This document shows positions 46,246 to 54,290 of a stretch of 64,000 nucleotides of DNA, in pieces. The stretch lies in the NCBI GenBank assembly GCA_025352685.1, contig JANXSN010000023.1, positions 24,912 through 88,911 of the forward strand. The letters run 5' to 3'. The translations under genes were made by a program, and so were the position numbers. The notes under the pieces are model-generated. The model was not told the origin of the DNA. It searched no databases and worked only from the letters and a program-made list of their open reading frames with translations. How positions within the stretch are numbered: the stretch's first letter is position 1; each line of letters opens with the position of its first letter. The DNA is from Sphingomonadales bacterium. Its GTDB lineage: Bacteria; Pseudomonadota; Alphaproteobacteria; Sphingomonadales; Sphingomonadaceae.

Positions 46246-46993
46246 TCAGGTTGCAGCAGGCAGTTTTGAACGGCGACCAGACCGTAACGACGCGCCCACA
46301 AGGCCAAACCCTAGGATCATCATGCTCCAGGCAGCCGGCTCTGGCGCCGCAGCGGTTATGCTGTCGATAAAGAACAGACTGGTCCCATTGCCTCCGTCTT
46401 CGCTTTGCGGCTCGTCGCCGCTCTGGTTGAATTTGTTGTTGTAGAACACGACCTTCAAGCTCGCGGTCCCGCCACCCATATCGAAACTGACACGGTAGCT
46501 TTGACCGTTGACGGTTGCTCCGCCCAAAAGATCCTGAGCGGTAAATCTGGTCGTCGCCCCATTGGCAAATGTCAGACTGACACCGTTCTCAGTGTCAAGA
46601 TATGCAAATTTGAACGAAAAGACCTGCAGGTCGCTAACCTTTGCCGTGTAAGACCCGGCAGTACCCTTGATCACGAGGAAGTTGTCTTTAAACCCCGGGG
46701 GACTGACATTTTCAAAACTACCGATTTTGCCGCCGACCGGGTACAGTTTTAGATTACCGTTTTTGCTTGGGAAAAACTCGAACCGCCGATCACGACTGGC
46801 TTGGTCAGAACTTGCTGGCCATTTGGTTTCGCGTTTGTCCCGAAATCCCAGGACACCGTCGGGACGTAAGAGGGGGCCGCATTGCTTGACTGAAGGTATA
46901 TTGTGACGTGTGGCGGGGACGGTGGTTGGACGGCGTATGCCGGCGTCACGACGGCCAGAAGGGGGCCCCAAGCCATTCGGCAATAATCTTCAT
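46246..46993 (-). pseudogene. PEPxxWA-CTERM sorting-domain protein, frameshifted
   Basis: The C-terminal frame (from about 46775 down to 46246) ends with 'APEPAAWSMMILGFGLVGAS' followed by a basic tail, the sphingomonad PEP-CTERM surface-sorting signal. The N-terminal part ('LLAVVTPAYAVQPPSPPHVT' to 'KPVVIGGSSFSQ') lies in another frame. Adding one base to the T5 run (A5 on the plus strand at 46772-46776) joins them as '...GGSSFFPSKNGNLKLYPVG'. The likely start is the ATG at 46993 (GGGGGTG upstream), which needs a second shift within the leader. It is either a young pseudogene or a homopolymer sequencing error. Confidence 0.75.
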
Positions 46994-47283
46994 CGACACC
47001 CCCATTTGGCCTATATTTTTAGGCCGTTTCCATTCTCGAATCGCCGGACTTTGTCGCTGCGCTCAATCACCGTTGAACGGCACTGTGTCCCGACCCCGGA
47101 CGGACACATTCATGCGGCGGGCTTGGTTTGGATATTCCGACGGGCGCGGTCGCGTCCGAACAGCAGCGGGCACACGGCAAGGGCAACGGCGGCAAATGGG
47201 CCGCAAACTGGATGTCAACGTCTGACCAATATCCTTGCTCTCGCAAAGAAGCGATCCGCCAATCTCAAGAGGAAATTCGATAA

Positions 47284-47560
47284 ATGAGCAGTCAGAATTT
47301 CTAAAGCGTGGGAACGCTATCGAAAATACCCCCCGAAGAAGCGAGGAAAATGAAGCTCAGGGCCACCCTCATGCGCGATTTGCGGAATATATTGAGGAAC
47401 GGGGCTGGAAGCAGGCCGAAGCGGCTGACGCTTTGCGCGTCACACAGCCCCCCAATCTCCGACCTGCCGCGAGAAATCAGCCTGTTTAACTTGGACTTGC
47501 TCGTCAATCTGGTGACGGCTGCGAGGCATTACATCGACACGAGAGTCGCCGGGGCCGCTT
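47284..47560 (+). pseudogene. XRE-family antitoxin (HigA2/HTH_37 type) pseudogene
   Basis: The ATG at 47284 opens 'MSSQNF' followed by TAA, matching the usual 'MSSQNFxSVWDAIEDTPEEA' start of this family. The next pieces switch frame: 'GNAIENTPRR' in one, 'EEARKMKLRATLMRDL' in another, 'RFAEYIEERGWKQAEAADAL' with 'RVTQPPNL' in the first again, then 'ISDLPREISLFNLDLLVNLV' with 'TAARHYIDTRVA'. The order reproduces a complete helix-turn-helix antitoxin with one stop and several indels. The toxin gene expected just upstream cannot be recognised. Confidence 0.8.
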
Positions 47561-47962
47561 GGGTAGGTATCGTGAAGTTGCATCTGGGCGAGTGCGATGG
47601 CGCTGTGCTCGATACTGCGGCCCGCCACGAGTCTAGCGACCCGATCCGCCGATCACGCTTTATCATTTCATGCTCGACATACTGGCGTGAGCCCGCCTTT
47701 CCGTCACGCTGGTGTTGTGCCGTCGAACCTGGGTCACCGGCTCACAGGCCTTCCCTTCCCGTGCAGCTTGACGCATGGCACAGTGCTCCATAGCGACAGC
47801 GCTACTGGCTCTGATCTAGCTCGCGGGTCTTGTCGCCCATCTCGATCTTGATCACAAACCCGTTCCCAGAGGCGACAGCGTCGCGGCGATTTCCCTTAAA
47901 AATGGACGACATCGCCAGCAGACCCAGCTAGACTTGTCCAATCTTTCGAAAGGCGCCGAGTT
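47561..47962. other. Intergenic region after the antitoxin remnant
   Basis: About 400 bases with no recognised gene. The antitoxin frame remains open to 47793 without protein character. The right end carries the AAAGGCG ribosome site of the next gene. Confidence 0.4.
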
Positions 47963-48985
47963 TTGTATACCTCCCGACAAATCGCGCTCTCGTTTCTCGC
48001 GCTCGGCTTGGCGGTGCCGGTTCAAGCCGCACCCGTCTCCTACACCCTCGCAAAGACGGTAGCTCTAGGTGCACCAGACCGATGGGATTATGTTGTTTTC
48101 GACCCCGACACCAAGCGCGTCTACATCGCTCACGGCGACCGTGTAACCGTGGTCGATGCACAGTCTGGTGTAATCGTGGGTGAAGTCGGCGGCATCGCCG
48201 GTGGCACGCATGGTGTCGCGATCTCTGTGGCAACTGGACAGGGTTTCACCGATGACGGCGGGAATGGTAAAGCCGTTGCTTTCAACCTGAAGACACTGAA
48301 GGTCACCCGTCAGATTGCCGCTGATCTGGATGCGGACGCGATGACGTTCGACAAGGTCACAGGTCATGTGTTTGTCATCGAAGGTGATCCGGGCGCCATC
48401 TCGGTGATCGACCCTGCGACAAACAGCGTCGCGGCCACCATCAAGGTCGGCGAGAAGCTGGAATACGGCGCGAGCGACGATCGCGGGATGATCTATGTGG
48501 CCGGCGAAGCGAACAGCGATCTTGTGCAGATCAATGCGCACACCAACACGGTCGTTGCGCACTGGGCGACGCCCGACTGCGCGAGTCCCCACGGTTTGGC
48601 GATCGACAAGGTCGCCCGGCGCCTATTCATGGGTTGCATCAACAGTGTCATGATGGTGGTCGACGCTGACACCGGGCGTATCGTGGCCAAGCTTGCGATC
48701 GGCAAGGGCAGTGATGCGGTAGCGTTCGACCCGAACCGCAAGCGCGTGTTCAGCTCGAACGGCGCTGATGGTACGATCACTATCTATCAGCAGACGTCGC
48801 CTGATGCCTATGCCGCGCTTACCCCGGTTGTCACGGCAGTCAGTGGTCGTACCATGTCGGTCGATCCGTCTTCGGGGCGGCTTTTTGTCGCAGCCGCTGA
48901 TACCGACCCGAGTCCGACCCCGGGCGGATATCGAAAAAAGCATCCTGGAACCCTCAAGCTTTTGATGTTTGACCCCCTGCCCTGA
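47963..48985 (+). CDS. YVTN/YncE-type beta-propeller protein, exported
   Basis: 340 residues from a TTG at 47963 (AAAGGCG ten bases upstream), giving the leader 'LYTSRQIALSFLALGLAVPV' with a QAA cleavage region. Seven propeller blades show the repeating 'V.VFDP.TKRVYIAHGD.VTVVDA.SG' pattern. Family members are periplasmic or surface proteins of mostly unknown binding function. It lies upstream of, and reads toward, the SLOG-like gene. A second YncE-type propeller occurs in the fusion protein gene at 59846. Confidence 0.85.
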   Translation: MYTSRQIALSFLALGLAVPVQAAPVSYTLAKTVALGAPDRWDYVVFDPDTKRVYIAHGDRVTVVDAQSGVIVGEVGGIAGGTHGVAISVATGQGFTDDGGNGKAVAFNLKTLKVTRQIAADLDADAMTFDKVTGHVFVIEGDPGAISVIDPATNSVAATIKVGEKLEYGASDDRGMIYVAGEANSDLVQINAHTNTVVAHWATPDCASPHGLAIDKVARRLFMGCINSVMMVVDADTGRIVAKLAIGKGSDAVAFDPNRKRVFSSNGADGTITIYQQTSPDAYAALTPVVTAVSGRTMSVDPSSGRLFVAAADTDPSPTPGGYRKKHPGTLKLLMFDPLP

Positions 48986-49162
48986 CCGCGAGCATCCTGC
49001 GCACGGGCTGTGTCACAACGGGGACCGATATTCGGGCTCAGCCACAGTCTCGTTTTGGACGGGGCGCTGAGCGCCATCTTTGACAACCGATACCGATCAT
49101 GGCGGCACGCGCAGGCTGATCGCGGCGTTGACGTGCGTCGATGCTCAGCATAGCCGAAACCC

Positions 49163-50983
49163 ATGGCCGATAGCGCAGCCGACTTGACCAGAAGCCTTCA
49201 CGCGAAGACCTCGCAGACTTTGATCGGCATTGGGGTTACCGGCCACCGGCTGGCGCGGTTAGACACCGCGGCCCTCCCGATAATTGCCATGTCGCTTGAC
49301 GGCGTGCTTGACGCGATTGCTGAGGCACTCTCAGCGAAAGACGCCACTTCGCTGCGTCTCATTACGGCGCTTGCGGACGGTGCGGACAGTTTGGTTGCCG
49401 ATAAGGCCATCGCCCGAAACTGGACGGTCGACGCGGTGCTCCCCTTTCCACGCAACGATTATGCCGCCGATTTCGCCGACGGGGAAGCCCGCGCAGCCTA
49501 TGAACAACGGTTGGCCAAATCGCATGCGGTCCTCGAACTGCCAGGGTCACGGGCAGGCGATGGCGGCATCGCGTACGAGCGCGCGGGGCGGGTCGTTCTC
49601 ACGCAGTGTGACGTACTGATCGCTGTTTGGGACGGTGGGCCGAGCCGTGGTCGTGGCGGCGCGGCCCACGTTGTAGCCGAAGCCGTGCTGCAGGGCATTC
49701 CCGTGGTTCATGTCGACGCGACGGGCGTAAATCCACCCCTGCTTTTATGGGATGGCCTGGTTGAACACAGCCTCGGCCAGCAAACCGTGGACACCGTTGC
49801 GCGCGGGGATGTCTCCGCCCTGCCTCGGCTGTTGCGCGGTCTAGTCGAAGCACCGTCTGTCCCTGACGAGGCAGCGATGTTGGCGCGTTTCGGGGAGGCG
49901 CCGCGCGGACGCTGGCGGTTACTGTCGCTCGCGTATCCGCTCTTGCTCGCCGTGATGGGCGTGCGCCGGTTAAGGTTGAGCGATCTGCGCACGCCACTGC
50001 TTGAACAGACTGACGCTGTTGTTCCCCGGCTGTGCGGCGAAAAGAGTGGTTTTGGCGCCGATTTTGGCGCGAGGCTCGCGGCGGTGCTTGCACCCCGTTT
50101 TGTTCGCGCCGATGCCAACGCCGGCGCCGTCGCACAGTTGTTCCGCAGTGGTTATGTCGTCAACTTCTCGTTCGCAGCGCTGGCCGTGGTTCTGTCTTTG
50201 CTCGGCCTCGCACTGCCCAGTTCAACCAAGCCCGCGCTGGTCGTGCTTGAAGTCGGGGTCATCGCGGTGATCCTGCTTTTGACCCGTGGCGGGAACCGCG
50301 CCGGTTGGCACCGCCGCTGGCTCGACAATCGTCACCTCGCGGAGCGGTTGCGATGTCTGGCGATCTCATCGCAGCTCGGCGACCTTGATCTGCGCGCCGA
50401 TGCGGCCAAACGCCCCGGCTGGGTCGGTTGGTTTGTACGGGCGACAGCGCGCGAGCTCGGACTCCCGAATGCGCGCGTCGATGAGGTCTATCTCGGCTTC
50501 GTCCGACAGGGCCTGTGCGCGCTGATTGACGAACAGGTCGCCTATCTGAAGGCCGAAGCGCACCGGATGCACCGGCTCGAACATCGGCTGCACCTGCTGG
50601 GTACGTCGCTGTTCGGCGCAACCGCAGCCGTCTGTCTGTTTGTTTTGATCTTCAAATTTGCCGATAAAATGGCGAGCTCGGTCATGCTCGAAACGATTGC
50701 CCATCCCTTGCTGATCGTTGCGACCATCGCGACGGCAGGCCTCCCATCTATCGGCGCCGCAATCTATGGAATCCGCATGCAGGGTGATTTCGCCGGGACG
50801 GCCGAACGGAGCGAAGGGTTGGCGCAGGCACTCACGGGCCTACGCGCGGTTATCGACGACGACGACGACAGGGGGTTTGATACGCTGACCCGCCGAATCC
50901 GGCGAGCCAGCGACCTGTTGACTGAGGACTTGGCGAGCTGGCTACAGACTTATCACGCCCGCCCGCTTGCCCTGCCAGGTTAG
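49163..50983 (+). CDS. SLOG-like nucleotide-binding domain fused to a four-helix membrane (SLATT/DUF4231-like) region
   Basis: 606 residues. Residues about 18-190 form a Rossmann-like LOG/DprA-type domain: 'IGIGVTGHRLARLD', 'LRLITALADGADSLVADKA', 'AVLPFPRNDYAADF' and 'CDVLIAVWDGGPSRGRGGAA'. Two hydrophobic pairs follow at about 330-350/357-374 and 478-500/512-536. Each has flanking helices ('HRRWLDNRHLAERLRCLAIS', 'EAHRMHRLEHRLHLLG') and the end 'GIRMQGDFAGTAERSEGLAQ' as in DUF4231. SLOG domains are thought to sense or make nucleotide signals and SLATT units to act as membrane effectors. It converges on the caspase-TIR operon, with 17 bp between stops. Confidence 0.72.
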   Translation: MADSAADLTRSLHAKTSQTLIGIGVTGHRLARLDTAALPIIAMSLDGVLDAIAEALSAKDATSLRLITALADGADSLVADKAIARNWTVDAVLPFPRNDYAADFADGEARAAYEQRLAKSHAVLELPGSRAGDGGIAYERAGRVVLTQCDVLIAVWDGGPSRGRGGAAHVVAEAVLQGIPVVHVDATGVNPPLLLWDGLVEHSLGQQTVDTVARGDVSALPRLLRGLVEAPSVPDEAAMLARFGEAPRGRWRLLSLAYPLLLAVMGVRRLRLSDLRTPLLEQTDAVVPRLCGEKSGFGADFGARLAAVLAPRFVRADANAGAVAQLFRSGYVVNFSFAALAVVLSLLGLALPSSTKPALVVLEVGVIAVILLLTRGGNRAGWHRRWLDNRHLAERLRCLAISSQLGDLDLRADAAKRPGWVGWFVRATARELGLPNARVDEVYLGFVRQGLCALIDEQVAYLKAEAHRMHRLEHRLHLLGTSLFGATAAVCLFVLIFKFADKMASSVMLETIAHPLLIVATIATAGLPSIGAAIYGIRMQGDFAGTAERSEGLAQALTGLRAVIDDDDDRGFDTLTRRIRRASDLLTEDLASWLQTYHARPLALPG

Positions 50984-51000
50984 CATTACTTGTCGACGCG

Positions 51001-51228
51001 TCACCGATCGCCGTTGGTCTTGGCGCCGCCGCTTGAATCACTAACGTTGGTCGGGGCAACGGTATTCGAGCCATTGCTGATCGCTTGCTTGTCCGTCGCG
51101 TTGGCCGACATTGTGTTGCTGGCAGGGGCGCTCATATTGTTGCCCTCGACAATCTTTTTAGACCTGTGATGACAGCCCGCCAGCAGGAGTACGGCAGTAG
51201 CCGCTGCGATTAGTGCCCGTTTTTTCAT
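51001..51228 (-). CDS. Small lipoprotein
   Basis: 75 residues beginning 'MKKRALIAAATAVLLLAGCH', a clear lipoprotein signal with the lipobox LAGC. The mature part is short, basic at first ('HHRSKKIVEGN') and then Asn/Ser/Thr-rich and probably unfolded. It is the last gene of the minus-strand operon, 28 bases after the TIR gene. It may be an outer-membrane anchor or an unrelated passenger. Confidence 0.7.
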   Translation of the reverse strand: MKKRALIAAATAVLLLAGCHHRSKKIVEGNNMSAPASNTMSANATDKQAISNGSNTVAPTNVSDSSGGAKTNGDR

Positions 51229-51257
51229 GTCACATCCCCTCGGTTAATTCTTGAAAC

Positions 51258-53198
51258 CTACTCGAATCCGAGGCTGCGAAGCAACTCCACAAAACGGGGC
51301 TGTTTGCGCAGCCCGTCGAGCATCGGATCGTTGCGCGCATAGGCGAGCCCCCCGTCGCCGATCTTGCGCGCACGATCGAGGGCGTCGAGCGCGGCATCGA
51401 CCTGCCCCCATTGTGAATAAACCTCGGCTTGCTGGTAGGATGCGGCGTCGCCGAATTGCGCGACAAGATCAGCAAGTGCCTTTTTGGCTACTCCCGTATG
51501 ACCGAGGCGATTCTCGACGATGGCCGTTCCTGCAAGTCCAAAACTTGCACTGGGTTCTGCGCGATAAGCGTTGAGCGCGTCCGGCAGCTTGCCAAGCGCA
51601 TAAAGCGCATCGCCGATCCCGGCATGCGCAACGCCCATCTTCGGGTTGAGCGACAGCGCTTTTTTGCCGGGGGGAATCGATGCCTCATATTGCCGATCGG
51701 CATAAAATATGGCCGCCAAAGTCCGGTGGGCGCGGGGATTAAGCGGATCGAGCGAAATCGCCCGGTCAATGGCCGTCCGCGCCGCAGCGACGTGCCCGAT
51801 GCGCGCGGCGTAAAGGGCATATCGGATCAGCACGTCAGCGTTGCCGCCGCCCAGTTCTCGCGAGCGTTCGTAGGGAGCGAGGGCGCCGCGTACATCGAGA
51901 CGACCGTTAAACAGCGTATAGCCGAGCGCTGACTGGGCATCTGCATAGTCAGGCGCAAGCTTAACGGCACGCCTCGCCTCGGCAATGGCTTCGTCGAAGA
52001 GTGGCCGCAGCGCGCTGCCTTCAGTAAATTGACTGGCAATGGCCGTCAGCGTTCGCGACCGCGCGGCACGCGCCGCTGCATAGTTGGGATCGGCGGCAAT
52101 CGCGGCATCGAACTGAGCTAACGCAGCCCGATCGGAGGCTTCGTCGGCGGATAAGTCAAAGAAAGCGCGACCGCGCAGATAGGCTTCATAAGCTGCAACA
52201 TTTGTCGTCCCGCCGGGCACTTTTGCGAGGGTCGATGCCGCCACTTCGATCTCGAGCGCCTGTGCAACGGTATAGGCAATCTCGCTTTGCACAGCGAAAA
52301 TATCAGTCATCTGACGATCGAAGGTCTGCGACCATTTAGCAAACCCGGTGGCTGCATCAATGAGCTCAGCTGCCACCCGGACAGCCTTACCATCGCGACG
52401 TACACTGCCTTCCAGCAGAAAGGCGACGCCGAGCTTGCCTGCAATTGTCCGCACGTCGTCGTCGCGGCTGCGGAAGTTGTTCGACGAGGTTGGTGCGGCT
52501 ACTTTCAGCCGCTCATTGCGGGCGAGTGCGGAACGGACTTCTTCCGACAGGCCGTCGGAAAAATAGGCCTGTGCCGGATCGCCGCTCAGATTGGCGAAAG
52601 GAAGAACGGCCACGCTGTTTGTCACCGCTGCGGCGCCAAACGGCTTGAATGCCAGGAGCCCGCCGACAATGATGGCAACCGCCGTGCCTCCGCCGGCAAC
52701 CAGCAAGATACGCCGTGACGGACGGCTTGATAAGGGGTGTGCGGGCCAGGCGGCCGGCTCGATGCCCCGCACTGCTGCAATTCCCCGAATGAGGCTTTGT
52801 AGTACGGGCGCATCAGCTTGGCCTTGCCAGCTTGAAAAGTCGACGGTGTGATACTGCCGGAATCCGAGCGGCGGTGCGGTTCCGTCGAGCGACACGGGGA
52901 CAAGGCATTTACGATCGCGCCCATGCGCGGCCTCGTCGCGTACCCAGTCGGACTGGACCGATGCCGCCGACCATATTGCGACAATGGCGTCTGCCGCGTT
53001 CAGGCGCGTCTCGATCATCTTGGCGAACGCCGTGCCACTATCGATGAGCGCATCCCACCAGACTTCATGGCCGGCGCTCGTTAACGCGTCTGCGATCGGC
53101 GCAACGCGGGGCCGATCCGCGCGAGCATAGCTCAGGAATACCGATGGCCGGTGCGGGATTACATCATCGGATGTTGCGTCGCTTATGACTGCCCCCAT
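51258..53198 (-). CDS. Transmembrane TIR-TPR protein
   Basis: 646 residues. The N-terminal TIR domain (about 18-145) reads 'SVFLSYARADRPRVAPIADA' and 'WVRDEAAHG'; Glu89 of WVRDE matches the catalytic Glu of NAD-cleaving TIR domains. A single membrane helix lies at about 163-184 ('RILLVAGGGTAVAIIVGGLL'). A TolB/adenylate-cyclase-associated domain follows ('VAVLPFANLSGDPAQAYFSD', 'LLEGSVRRDG'), then several TPR units to the end. The topology suggests a cytosolic TIR and a periplasmic TPR sensor. It follows the trypsin gene by 51 bases in the same operon. Confidence 0.88.
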   Translation of the reverse strand: MGAVISDATSDDVIPHRPSVFLSYARADRPRVAPIADALTSAGHEVWWDALIDSGTAFAKMIETRLNAADAIVAIWSAASVQSDWVRDEAAHGRDRKCLVPVSLDGTAPPLGFRQYHTVDFSSWQGQADAPVLQSLIRGIAAVRGIEPAAWPAHPLSSRPSRRILLVAGGGTAVAIIVGGLLAFKPFGAAAVTNSVAVLPFANLSGDPAQAYFSDGLSEEVRSALARNERLKVAAPTSSNNFRSRDDDVRTIAGKLGVAFLLEGSVRRDGKAVRVAAELIDAATGFAKWSQTFDRQMTDIFAVQSEIAYTVAQALEIEVAASTLAKVPGGTTNVAAYEAYLRGRAFFDLSADEASDRAALAQFDAAIAADPNYAAARAARSRTLTAIASQFTEGSALRPLFDEAIAEARRAVKLAPDYADAQSALGYTLFNGRLDVRGALAPYERSRELGGGNADVLIRYALYAARIGHVAAARTAIDRAISLDPLNPRAHRTLAAIFYADRQYEASIPPGKKALSLNPKMGVAHAGIGDALYALGKLPDALNAYRAEPSASFGLAGTAIVENRLGHTGVAKKALADLVAQFGDAASYQQAEVYSQWGQVDAALDALDRARKIGDGGLAYARNDPMLDGLRKQPRFVELLRSLGFE

Positions 53199-53249
53199 TT
53201 TTCCAGATTGCCAACATGCTATCCTAGCCCTGTCGCGACGACCAGAGTG

Positions 53250-54290
53250 TTACGGCATGTCGACCCGCGTGACCTTGCCTGGCGGCACTTTTTTTGCTTT
53301 GGCAATCCACGACGTTAGGGCGCCTACGCGCGTATATATGCCGGGCGTTTGCGGGAGGGCGCAGCCAACGCCCCAGGATACCAGGCCGACCAACACCATT
53401 TCGCTGCCCTGCGCGCGCGTCATGGGCCCCCCGCTGTCGCCCTGGCAGCTGTCTTTCGCACCCTCCACGCTGCCTGCGCAGATCGATGTTGCGTCAAGCT
53501 TGCCCTTGTAGTCGGCAATAGCCTCGCAGCGCTCGGTGGGCAGGATGGTTAGGCTGACCTGTTGCAGCCGCGGAGTGCTGCGGTTCAGGCTGCCGTTAGC
53601 GGCGCGCTGACCCGGCGTACCGTCCGCCTGTTTGGTCAGGCCCCAACCGGTCACGATAACGTCTTGCAAGTCGCCCAGGGGTCGGTCGCCGCGTTTGCTG
53701 CCGATGACACGGATGGGCTTGGCGCGTGCCACGGCCACAGGGTCGGGCGTACCGTCGGGAACAATGTGAAGCAGGGCAATGTCGCTGGTCTCGAGCGTCT
53801 TGCTATAGCGCGCGTGGATCGCGGCACGGTCAATTCGAAAGACGGCTCCCGTCCCTTCTGGACCGATGTTCTGCGTTCCAAGTCGGATACGCCGCATTGC
53901 CAGAAAATCGCCCGGGGTCCGGGTGATGCAGTGCGCGGCCGTCACCACCCAGTCCGCCGCGATCAGGACGCCACCGCAGCGATGGGCGCTTTCCCACGGT
54001 TCCTTCAACCAGTAAAATCGCTTGTTGGGGTCGCGGTCACGCAGCTTGAAATCATTGGCGACGTCGGTTGTGGTAAATGTTGCCACGGAAAAAATCTCGA
54101 CCTGCCAGGGGGCACTTCCCGCGGGGGCGTCAATGCCACCGACGATGCGACCAAACACGGACTCGGGCGGGGGTGGCGGCGCCTGTGTCGGCACGGGGGT
54201 CTGGGCAGGCGGCGACGGGGTCTGTTGCGCCAAAGCAGGCCCGGCCATGACCAGTATGGCGAGCATCAGGGACAGAGCCCGGAAAATCAT
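53250..54290 (-). CDS. Secreted trypsin-like serine protease zymogen (S1)
   Basis: 346 residues from the ATG at 54290, which overlaps the stop of the caspase gene (ATGA). A leader ending 'AGPALAQ' is followed by a proline-rich propeptide, then 'FGRIVGG': Arg48-Ile49 is the classic trypsinogen activation site. The triad is His120 (TAAHC), Asp170 ('TSDIALLHI') and Ser286 (GDSGGP). Asp280, six residues before the serine, predicts cleavage after Lys or Arg. Cysteines for the usual disulfides are present, consistent with a periplasmic or outside location. Eukaryote-like S1 proteases with an intact activation site are uncommon in bacteria. Confidence 0.93.
   Translation of the reverse strand: MIFRALSLMLAILVMAGPALAQQTPSPPAQTPVPTQAPPPPPESVFGRIVGGIDAPAGSAPWQVEIFSVATFTTTDVANDFKLRDRDPNKRFYWLKEPWESAHRCGGVLIAADWVVTAAHCITRTPGDFLAMRRIRLGTQNIGPEGTGAVFRIDRAAIHARYSKTLETSDIALLHIVPDGTPDPVAVARAKPIRVIGSKRGDRPLGDLQDVIVTGWGLTKQADGTPGQRAANGSLNRSTPRLQQVSLTILPTERCEAIADYKGKLDATSICAGSVEGAKDSCQGDSGGPMTRAQGSEMVLVGLVSWGVGCALPQTPGIYTRVGALTSWIAKAKKVPPGKVTRVDMP

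Noticed and set aside
46994..47283. Possible RelE/HigB toxin remnant before the antitoxin relic
   Set aside because: Only a few charged residues near 47235-47280 look similar; not enough to call even a pseudogene.
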